Shown piece after piece: positions 1 through 5,714 of a stretch of DNA of 5,714 nucleotides. Positions within the stretch are counted from its first letter, which is position 1. Every line of letters begins with the position of its first letter. The notes under the pieces were generated by a model. That model worked only from the letters and a program-made list of their open reading frames with translations. It had not been told where the DNA came from and made no database searches. The position numbers were made by a program, and so were the translations under genes. Source of the DNA: an uncultured Rhodospirillales bacterium (GTDB taxonomy: Bacteria; Pseudomonadota; Alphaproteobacteria; Acetobacterales; Acetobacteraceae); the NCBI GenBank assembly GCA_903928045.1, contig CAIYPH010000565.1, positions 1 to 5,714 on the forward strand, given 5' to 3'.

Positions 1-361
1 CCAGAGCGCGGCGGATGACCAGCAGCAGGCGATCGGACTGGAACGGCTTTTCCAGGAAATCATAGGCGCCGAGTTGGATCGCGCTGACCGCCATCTCGAT
101 CGTCCCATGGCCGGAGATCATCACCACCGGTACCGTGGGGTCTTCGCGATGGATGGTCTCGAGTACCCCGAGCCCGTCCATGGAACTGCCTTGCAGCCAG
201 ACATCCTCGATGACCAGCGAGGGGCGGCGGACGCGGAAGGCGGCGATCGCGGAGTCGGCGTCCCCGGCCTGGCGGGTTTCATACCCTTCGTCCTCGAGAA
301 TTCCGGCGACCAGCATGCGGATATCGGGCTCGTCGTCGACAATCAGGATGTCATGCGCCAT
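1..361 (-). CDS. ntrX: NtrX response regulator, N-terminal receiver domain (partial, runs off window)
   Basis: Seen: an open frame starts at an ATG at 361 and continues without a stop to base 1, giving 120 complete codons. They form nearly a whole CheY-like receiver domain. The acidic pocket is D9-D10-E11, the phospho-acceptor is D53 in the stretch IEDVWLQGS, the switch residue is S83 in MISGHG, and the conserved lysine is K105 in EKPF. The WLQGS-x-x-DG and ISGHGTIE-x-AVSAI motifs are typical of NtrX. Known of the family: NtrX is an NtrC-like regulator with receiver, AAA+ and Fis-type HTH domains, phosphorylated by NtrY. The last two domains would lie beyond the window. Context: the start is two bases after the ntrY stop, so the genes are co-transcribed and probably translationally coupled; only a weak G-rich Shine-Dalgarno is visible. 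Odd: the residue before D53 is glutamate, where a hydrophobic residue is usual. The start is well placed, because the protein opens with the expected MAHDILIVDDE. Confidence 0.93.
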   Translation of the reverse strand, partial: MAHDILIVDDEPDIRMLVAGILEDEGYETRQAGDADSAIAAFRVRRPSLVIEDVWLQGSSMDGLGVLETIHREDPTVPVVMISGHGTIEMAVSAIQLGAYDFLEKPFQSDRLLLVIRRAL

Positions 362-363
362 GG

Positions 364-2571
364 TCAGCGCCCGCCGGCCGGCATGGTGAGCGAGGCGACC
401 GCACCGCCGCCGGGCCAGTCCTGCGTCGGCGCGCGCTCGGTGAGCCCGACGCTGCCGCCGTGGTCCTCCATGATCTTCTTGACGATGGCCAGGCCAAGTC
501 CGGTTCCCTTCGGCTTATGCGTCACATAGGGCTCGGTGAGTCGGTCACGATCCTGCGCCGGCAGTCCGAGTCCGTCATCGGCCACGGTGATGATGATGAC
601 GGAACCCGATTCGGAAATGCTGACCTCGATCCGCCCGCCGGCCCCCAGGCGCATGGCGATCGCGTCCGCGGCGTTTTGCAGAAGGTTGGTCATGGCCTGG
701 CCGAGCAGCCGCCGATCGCATTTAGCGGAGGGGCCGCGGTCGGGCAGGCGAGTCGTAAAGGTGATCTCGGGGTGGGCGTTACGCTGGAGGATCATCGATT
801 CGCGCAGAACACGGCCTATATCCTCGGTCTGCATAACCGGCTGCGGCATCCGCGCGAAGGAGGAGAACTCATCCACCATCCGTCCGATATCGCCGACATG
901 GCGGACGATGGTGTCAGCGAGCTGGCTGAAAGTCTCGGGGTCGGACGTGATTTCGCGGGTAAAGCGGCGCTTGAGACGCTCAGCTGAAAGCTGGATCGGT
1001 GTCAGCGGATTCTTGATCTCGTGAGCAATGCGGCGCGCGACGTCGGCCCATGCAGCCTTGCGCTGAGCGGATTGCAGCTCGGTAATGTCATCGAAAGTGG
1101 CGACAAACCCGGCGTTTCGCGTGCTGCCCGGCTCGGCGGCGATCCGCACCAGCAGGGTTCGCGGCGCGGTTTGCGGGCCGATACGCAATTCTGCGGTGCG
1201 TGGGCGGCTGTCACCACCCGTGCTCTCGGCCACGCCAGCGCGGGCCTCGGCCAGCAATGGTGCGAACTCCGGCACGACCTCGGCGAGGTCCCGTCCAAGA
1301 TCGGCCATGAGGTCACGCCCGAGCAGGTCGTTTGCCGCGCGGTTCGGCAACTCCACAGCACCGGTGCCGTCTAGGCCGATCACACCGGCGGACACACCGG
1401 ACAACACCGCCTCGGTAAAGCGGCGGCGCTCGTCGAGCTGCCCATAGGCGCTCAGCAGTTCACCGCGCTGGGCGGCGAGCTGGCCGGTCATGCGGTTGAA
1501 GGCGCGGGCGAGTCCGACGATTTCGTCGCCGCCCTCCCATTCCGGTACGCGGGCAGCGAGATCGCCAGCGCGGACTCGCTCGGCGGCGAGAATTAGGCCC
1601 CCGACCGGACCGGCGATGGAGTTCGCCATGACGAGGCCAATCAAGATGGCGGCGGCGAGGACCAGTAGCGCCACAAGAGCGAACATCAGGGCGAAGGAGA
1701 GCTGCAGGCCGGAGCGGTTTTCGTCAAGCCTGCGGTACTGCTCGACGGATGCCTCGGCGCTACGCATGTAATTGAGAATGCGGACATCCACGGGGCGGCT
1801 GACCTGGAGCATCAGCGCCGGCGTGAGGTCGAGTAGGACAACCGCGCGAACCTGGTCAGCATCCTCGGTGGCGAGCACCGCGACTTCGCCACTGCGGGCG
1901 AGCGCGATGGCCCATTGTGGCGGCGCCGGCATGGCAGCGGAGGTGAGAGCGCCGGCCGAGCCCAGAATTTGGCCTGTCTCCGGCTCGAACAGCACCGATT
2001 CAGTCAGACCACGCAGCGCGGTCTGCTCGGTCAGCACATCAGCGAACCCTTGGGGGTTGGAGGTATAGATGCGCGCCGCGCGTGAAAGGTCTGCGGCCAT
2101 CGCCAAGGCATCGGCACGGATATTGTTGCGGTGTTCCTCGAAGTAGCCCCGACTGACGTTGAGGCTCTCCTGCAGCGCGACCCGCACGGGTTCGGCAAAC
2201 CACTGCTGGATGCCGAGCTGGAAAATACCGGCCGAAAATACCGCAACCAGGATTGTGGGCGTAAGCGCTACCCCGCTGAACAACAACACGAGGCGGACAT
2301 GCAGGCGCGCCCCAGCCGCACCACGGCGCCGCTCGACCCACATTCGGGTCAGCCGCCCGGCGAGCACGGCCCCGAGCAGCAGCAACGAGATCAGGTTCGC
2401 CAACACCAGCCCAATGACCTGGTTGGGCGCGGGAAGCCGGCTGGAAAGAAGCACGAAGGACATTACGCCAAGTACCAGCGCGAAACCGGCTAGGACGAAG
2501 GTGGCGATCTTGCCGAGCAGCAACTCGGCGATGCGGCCGAGCAGTCCCCGACGCACGACGGGCGCCGTCAT
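364..2571 (-). CDS. ntrY: NtrY membrane-bound nitrogen-response sensor histidine kinase
   Basis: Predicted 735-residue inner-membrane histidine kinase, close to the usual NtrY length. Domains in order (from the ATG at 2571): hydrophobic helices at about 23-42, 52-72, 94-117 and 289-315; a roughly 170-residue segment between helices 3 and 4, probably the periplasmic sensor; HAMP at about 316-369; a PAS domain at about 383-497; HisKA with the H-box RRIAHEIKNPL and phospho-acceptor H517; and HATPase_c with N-box asparagine N633, G1 box ADDGLGLP (D665) and G2 box GTGLGL (689-694). The very basic loop between helices 2 and 3 supports a cytoplasmic N-terminus by the positive-inside rule. Known of the family: NtrY phosphorylates NtrX and can cross-talk with NtrC. 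Context: it sits 25 bases after ntrC and two before ntrX. Start choice: an in-frame TTG at 2580 would add three residues; neither start has a strong Shine-Dalgarno, so I prefer ATG. The stop is TGA at 366-364. Confidence 0.95.
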   Translation of the reverse strand: MTAPVVRRGLLGRIAELLLGKIATFVLAGFALVLGVMSFVLLSSRLPAPNQVIGLVLANLISLLLLGAVLAGRLTRMWVERRRGAAGARLHVRLVLLFSGVALTPTILVAVFSAGIFQLGIQQWFAEPVRVALQESLNVSRGYFEEHRNNIRADALAMAADLSRAARIYTSNPQGFADVLTEQTALRGLTESVLFEPETGQILGSAGALTSAAMPAPPQWAIALARSGEVAVLATEDADQVRAVVLLDLTPALMLQVSRPVDVRILNYMRSAEASVEQYRRLDENRSGLQLSFALMFALVALLVLAAAILIGLVMANSIAGPVGGLILAAERVRAGDLAARVPEWEGGDEIVGLARAFNRMTGQLAAQRGELLSAYGQLDERRRFTEAVLSGVSAGVIGLDGTGAVELPNRAANDLLGRDLMADLGRDLAEVVPEFAPLLAEARAGVAESTGGDSRPRTAELRIGPQTAPRTLLVRIAAEPGSTRNAGFVATFDDITELQSAQRKAAWADVARRIAHEIKNPLTPIQLSAERLKRRFTREITSDPETFSQLADTIVRHVGDIGRMVDEFSSFARMPQPVMQTEDIGRVLRESMILQRNAHPEITFTTRLPDRGPSAKCDRRLLGQAMTNLLQNAADAIAMRLGAGGRIEVSISESGSVIIITVADDGLGLPAQDRDRLTEPYVTHKPKGTGLGLAIVKKIMEDHGGSVGLTERAPTQDWPGGGAVASLTMPAGGR

Positions 2572-2596
2572 CGACGCCAAGCGACGCAGCGGGTGG

Positions 2597-4057
2597 TCAG
2601 GAGAGCCCCCGCATCACGGGAATCTCGAGATCGCGAATTTTCTTGCGCAGCGTGTTGCGGTTGAGGCCAAGCATCGCGGCGGCCTTAATCTGGTTACCAC
2701 GGGTGGCGGCGAGGGTCATCAGGATGAGCGGGCGCTCCACCTCTGCGAGTACCCGGTCATAGATGTCGGTGGGGCCGATGCCGTCCTGGTGGGCGGCGAG
2801 GAAGCTGCGAATATGGCGCTCGATGGCGCGGGCGAGTGGTTCGGGGCCAGACGGAGCTGTCGCCGCAGTTGGGGCGGACTCGTGGGTCTCGGTGACATCG
2901 AGTTCGGCCTGGACGGCATCGCTCGTGATCACTTCGTCCGGACACAATGCAGCGAGCCGGCGCATGACGTTCTCGAGCTCGCGGACATTTCCAGGCCAGC
3001 GATAGGCCATCATCGCCTCGACGGCCGGGCGATCCAGCGTCTTGGCGGCGAGCCCGTCGGCTGCAGCGCGGTCGAGGAAGTGGCGGGCGAGGTCGCCAAT
3101 ATCCTCGGCCCGCTCGCGCAGCGGCGGCAGGCGGATTGGTACCACGTTAAGTCGGTAGAACAAATCTTCGCGAAACTGTCCCTGGCGGATCGCGGCGCGC
3201 AGATCCCTGTGGGTGGCGGCGATAATGCGCACATTAGCGCGAATCGGGGTACGGCCGCCCACGGTGGTGAACTCGCCCTCCTGCAGCACACGCAGCAGGC
3301 GCGTCTGCGCTTCGGGTGGCATGTCGCCGATTTCATCCAGGAATAGCGTGCCGCCGGCCGCCTGCTCGAAGCGGCCGGGGCTGCGAGTTGTGGCGCCAGT
3401 GAAGGCGCCACGTTCATGGCCGAACAACTCGCTTTCGATCAGCTCGCGTGGAATCGCTGCCATGTTGATTGCCACGAACGGTCCGGTGCGGCGCCGGCCG
3501 TAATCGTGCAGGGCGCGGGCCACCAACTCCTTGCCGGTCCCGCTTTCACCGTTGATCATCACTGTGAGATCCGCCGTGGTGAGTCTTGCGATGGTCCGAT
3601 AAATCTCCTGCATGGCCGGGCTGCGACCGATCAGGGGCAGACGCTCGTCGCTGTCCCGCGCAGCGGGTTCGCTTGCCTGCACCTCGGGCAGTGGCGTGGC
3701 CAAAGCCCGACCTACAACGGCCAGTAATTCTTTGAGATCAAATGGCTTTGGTAGATACTCGAAGGCGCCGCGCTGGGCCGCCTTCACCGCGGTCATCAGC
3801 GTCGACTGGGCGGACATCACGATTACCCTTAGATCCGGGCGCACGCGGCGGATGCGGGGCAGCAAATCGAGCCCGTTCTCGTCCGGCATCACCACGTCGG
3901 TAATCACTAGGTCTCCCTCACCGTCCTCCACCCATCGCCAAAGCGTGGCGGCATTGGAGGTGGTGCGGACTTGATAGCCGGAACGGCCCAGCGCCTGGGT
4001 CAAAACAGTGCGGATCGAGCGGTCGTCGTCGGCGACGAGGACGGTGGGAGGGGTCAT
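2597..4057 (-). CDS. ntrC: NtrC nitrogen regulation response regulator, sigma-54-dependent activator
   Basis: Complete 486-residue protein of normal NtrC length. Receiver domain at about 4-120: acidic pocket D10-D12, phospho-acceptor D54 in [12 protein letters not shown], switch residue S82, lysine K104. Central AAA+ sigma-54 interaction domain at about 142-370: Walker A GESGTGKE (170-177), the GAFTGA loop intact (217-222) for sigma-54 contact, Walker [11 protein letters not shown] (235-244), and arginine-finger/sensor segment [23 protein letters not shown] variable linker at about 385-405 is rich in A, P, S and T. The C-terminal Fis-type helix-turn-helix is at about 454-477 ([12 protein letters not shown]). 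Known role: when phosphorylated by NtrB it oligomerises at enhancers and activates sigma-54 promoters of nitrogen assimilation genes such as glnA, glnK and amtB. Context: it starts 14 bases after the ntrB stop. The Shine-Dalgarno is weak (an AGG about eight bases upstream), consistent with coupled translation. Nothing is missing or broken. Confidence 0.97.
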   Translation of the reverse strand: MTPPTVLVADDDRSIRTVLTQALGRSGYQVRTTSNAATLWRWVEDGEGDLVITDVVMPDENGLDLLPRIRRVRPDLRVIVMSAQSTLMTAVKAAQRGAFEYLPKPFDLKELLAVVGRALATPLPEVQASEPAARDSDERLPLIGRSPAMQEIYRTIARLTTADLTVMINGESGTGKELVARALHDYGRRRTGPFVAINMAAIPRELIESELFGHERGAFTGATTRSPGRFEQAAGGTLFLDEIGDMPPEAQTRLLRVLQEGEFTTVGGRTPIRANVRIIAATHRDLRAAIRQGQFREDLFYRLNVVPIRLPPLRERAEDIGDLARHFLDRAAADGLAAKTLDRPAVEAMMAYRWPGNVRELENVMRRLAALCPDEVITSDAVQAELDVTETHESAPTAATAPSGPEPLARAIERHIRSFLAAHQDGIGPTDIYDRVLAEVERPLILMTLAATRGNQIKAAAMLGLNRNTLRKKIRDLEIPVMRGLS

Positions 4058-4071
4058 GTCGGGGCCTGAAA

Positions 4072-5208
4072 TCAGGAGGGTTCTTCCGGGAATATCGGCA
4101 GATGCAGGCGGAACTCGGTTCGTCCGGGTCTGCTATCGACCTCGATCAGACCGCCATGATCACTGATGATCTTGGCCACCAGAGCCAAGCCGAGGCCGCT
4201 GCCCGAAGCGCGTGAGGTAACGAAGGGATCAAATAGATTGGCCCGCATATCGTCCGGAATGCCCGGCCCGTTGTCGCGCACGGTGACCACCAAGGGCAGT
4301 TCCATGCGACGGGTGGAGCCGGGCATAGCAAGGCGCATACCGTGCTGATAGGCGGTGATGAGTGTGATCTCGGGGCTCTCCACTTCTCCGTCGATCAGCG
4401 CCTCGGCAGCGTTCTTGACGAGGTTGAGGATCACCTGGACGAGCTGATCGCGGTTGCCGAGCACGGCCGGCAGAGAGGGGTCATAGGCCTCGTGGAAAGG
4501 AATCGCGGCCGCGAATCCGGACTGGGCGAGACGGCGAACATGTTCCAGCACGCGATGGATGTTGACCGCCCCGCGATCAAACGGCTTGTCGCCGAAGACC
4601 TCCATACGCTCCACCAAGGCACGGATGCGATCGGCCTCATCGCGGATCAGCACAGTGAGCTCCTGATCAGCCTCTGAGACGCTCGATTCGAGCAACTGCG
4701 CGGCGCCGCGAATGCCGGAGAGCGGGTTCTTGACTTCATGCGCCAGGATCGCCGCCATGCCGGTCACGCTGCGGGCCGCGCTGCGGAAAGTGAGTTGCCG
4801 GTCGAGCGAGCGGGCGGCCGACGCATCCTGGAAGGCGAGGAGGACCGATCCGGGCTCTTCAGTCAGCGGGGTGGCCTGCACCGTGATCCCGTGCTTGCGC
4901 ATCCGCGGGCCTTCGATCGTCATGTCGTAATCCGCGACGGTGACTTCGTGGCGGCGCACGTGCTCGATCATCAGGGAGACGGGACTGTCGGGCGGCAACA
5001 AGTCGGTGATCGGTAGGCGGGCAGCCTGGGCGGCGGAAATGCCAAGGAACTGCTCAGCCGCGTGGTTGAGGAAGCGGAAACGGTTCCCAGCATCCAGCAA
5101 CACGACAGGCACCGGCAATGCTGAGAGCAAGGCAGCGTTATCTGGCGGCCGTTGTATTTCGCGGCGACCGATGAGGCTGAGGGCTGCTCGGGTCACTGCA
5201 GTCTTCAT
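4072..5208 (-). CDS. ntrB: NtrB nitrogen regulation sensor histidine kinase/phosphatase
   Basis: Complete 378-residue protein with no signal peptide or membrane helix, so cytoplasmic. PAS domain at about 25-130 (starts [20 protein letters not shown]). HisKA domain with the H-box [20 protein letters not shown], phospho-acceptor H157. HATPase_c domain with N-box [10 protein letters not shown] (N266), G1 box RDNGPGIP (D312), F-box LFDPFVTS (325-332) and G2 box [12 protein letters not shown]. Known role: NtrB autophosphorylates at the histidine and phosphorylates NtrC under nitrogen limitation; PII protein turns it into an NtrC phosphatase under nitrogen excess. The HEVKNPL signature and the [14 protein letters not shown] end distinguish it from generic PAS kinases and match alphaproteobacterial NtrB. 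Context: the ATG shares an ATGA overlap with the dusB stop, which fixes the start and implies translational coupling; a GAGG lies four bases upstream. ntrC follows directly and is the obvious partner. Confidence 0.96.
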   Translation of the reverse strand: MKTAVTRAALSLIGRREIQRPPDNAALLSALPVPVVLLDAGNRFRFLNHAAEQFLGISAAQAARLPITDLLPPDSPVSLMIEHVRRHEVTVADYDMTIEGPRMRKHGITVQATPLTEEPGSVLLAFQDASAARSLDRQLTFRSAARSVTGMAAILAHEVKNPLSGIRGAAQLLESSVSEADQELTVLIRDEADRIRALVERMEVFGDKPFDRGAVNIHRVLEHVRRLAQSGFAAAIPFHEAYDPSLPAVLGNRDQLVQVILNLVKNAAEALIDGEVESPEITLITAYQHGMRLAMPGSTRRMELPLVVTVRDNGPGIPDDMRANLFDPFVTSRASGSGLGLALVAKIISDHGGLIEVDSRPGRTEFRLHLPIFPEEPS

Positions 5209-5714
5209 GCTGCCTCGGCCAACACGGAGTCGCGGCTCTGGTGGCGCACCACGCCGCGTTCAATCAGAGGATCGTAGAAGCGGTCGATCAGCCTGAGCAC
5301 GTTCGGCACGTCATTGGTGCGCATCACGGTGGCGCGGAATTCGGCCGAGCCGGTGAGGCCGCGCGAATACCAAGCGATGTGCTTGCGCGCGAGGCGCAGC
5401 CCCGGCTCGGTGCCGAAATGGGACAGCATGCCCTCATAGTGCAACAGCAGGATGCGCTTCTGCTCGGCGAGATCGGGCTCGGGGCGCTTCTGCCCGGTGC
5501 GCAGATACTCGGCCGCGGCCGCAGGGAACCAGGGGCGGCCGTAGCAGCCCCGGCCGATCATCACGCCATCGGCGCCGGAGCGGCGCAGCGCCTCGGCGGC
5601 ATCCTCCTCGGTGACGATATCGCCATTGGCGATCAGCGGCAGGTCGGTGGCCGCCTTCACGCTGGCGATGAAATCCCAGTCGGCGGTGCCGGTGTAGAAC
5701 ATCTGCCGCGTGCG
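5205..5714 (-). CDS. dusB: DusB/NifR3-type tRNA-dihydrouridine synthase, C-terminal half (partial, 5' end outside window)
   Basis: An open frame enters at the window edge and ends with TGA at 5207-5205, giving 169 codons. The family is about 330 residues, so roughly the C-terminal half is present. The first visible residues, RTRQMFYTGTADW, belong to the conserved HGRTR region, so the ATG at 5702 is an internal methionine and not the start. Further family marks are the LPLIANGDI strand (flavin-barrel region), the FMN phosphate-binding stretch GADGVMIGRGCYGRPW, and a C-terminal helical domain that contacts tRNA. Known role: FMN- and NADPH-dependent reduction of uridine to 5,6-dihydrouridine in the tRNA D-loop. 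The catalytic cysteine is in the missing N-terminal half and cannot be checked. Context: in Alphaproteobacteria this gene (historically nifR3) heads the ntr operon, as here, and overlaps ntrB by four bases. DusA is less likely given this neighbourhood and the NGDI and GRGCYGRPW motifs. Confidence 0.93.
   Translation of the reverse strand, partial: RTRQMFYTGTADWDFIASVKAATDLPLIANGDIVTEEDAAEALRRSGADGVMIGRGCYGRPWFPAAAAEYLRTGQKRPEPDLAEQKRILLLHYEGMLSHFGTEPGLRLARKHIAWYSRGLTGSAEFRATVMRTNDVPNVLRLIDRFYDPLIERGVVRHQSRDSVLAEAA
5213..5216 (-). promoter_or_regulatory. Probable Shine-Dalgarno for ntrB inside the dusB 3' end
   Basis: The minus strand reads GAGG four bases before the ntrB ATG, within the last codons of dusB. 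The spacing is on the short side, but together with the ATGA stop/start overlap it supports ribosome re-initiation at ntrB after dusB translation. This is inference from sequence only. Confidence 0.4.

Noticed and set aside
74..529. Plus-strand open frame of 151 codons across the ntrX/ntrY junction
   Set aside because: It is antisense to the ntrX receiver domain and the ntrY C-terminus, both clearly coding. No motif supports a real protein.
460..1024. Overlapping plus-strand frames of about 160-175 codons within ntrY
   Set aside because: Two overlapping frames on the same strand opposite a catalytic kinase domain cannot both be real, and neither has family features.
2159..3346. Long plus-strand open frame (395 codons) opposite the ntrY start and ntrC end
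   Set aside because: It lies antisense to two confidently identified genes and crosses their junction. Its product is rich in R, S, T and P with a low-complexity feel and has no recognisable domain. Such frames are expected on the opposite strand of GC-rich coding DNA.
3010..3417. Minus-strand frame of 135 codons inside ntrC in another frame
   Set aside because: It overlaps the AAA+ domain of ntrC, whose motifs are unambiguous; the alternative product is rich in A, R, S and P and lacks motifs.
5205..5702. dusB as a complete short gene starting at the ATG at 5702
   Set aside because: The frame stays open to the window edge, and the codons upstream encode the conserved RTR of the DusB family, so this methionine is internal.
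1..5714. Mobile element, CRISPR, tRNA/rRNA or an undescribed defence or accessory system
   Set aside because: The window is almost entirely filled by five core regulatory and tRNA-modification genes in a known order. No direct repeats, transposase motifs, structured RNA or foreign-looking insert was seen by eye.

Overview
The window is a compact, GC-rich block of bacterial chromosome. Every supportable gene lies on the minus strand, so transcription reads from high to low coordinates. The order is the 3' part of dusB (nifR3-type tRNA-dihydrouridine synthase), then ntrB, ntrC, ntrY and the 5' part of ntrX. This dus-ntrB-ntrC-ntrY-ntrX arrangement is a hallmark of Alphaproteobacteria. Protein style (an alphaproteobacterial NtrB with PAS and HisKA domains, and a four-helix NtrY) and high GC fit a Rhodospirillales/Acetobacterales-like organism, but I cannot name genus or species from the sequence alone.

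Layout on the minus strand: dusB enters at the window edge (5714) and ends at 5205. Its TGA overlaps the ntrB ATG by four bases. ntrB ends at 4072, and ntrC starts 14 bases further on at 4057. ntrC ends at 2597. ntrY most likely starts at an ATG at 2571, 25 bases after the ntrC stop, and ends at 364. ntrX starts at 361, two bases after the ntrY stop, and runs off the window at base 1. No gap exceeds about 25 bases, so there is no room for an independent promoter, a terminator or an RNA gene between the genes. The promoter of the operon must lie upstream of dusB, outside the window, unless there are internal promoters inside coding sequence.

How the genes work together: NtrB (soluble, PAS sensor kinase) and NtrC (sigma-54 activator) form the classical nitrogen-limitation two-component pair, normally controlled by PII signalling. 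NtrY (membrane sensor kinase) and NtrX (response regulator) form a second, paralogous pair linked in other Alphaproteobacteria to nitrogen, redox and envelope responses. All key catalytic motifs visible in the window are intact: both kinase H-boxes and ATP-binding motifs, both receiver aspartates, and the AAA+ and Fis-type HTH motifs of NtrC. I see no mobile elements, CRISPR, tRNA or rRNA, no frameshifts and no sign of horizontal transfer. The region is ordinary core-genome content. I found no convincing undescribed system and list only modest points for a second look.
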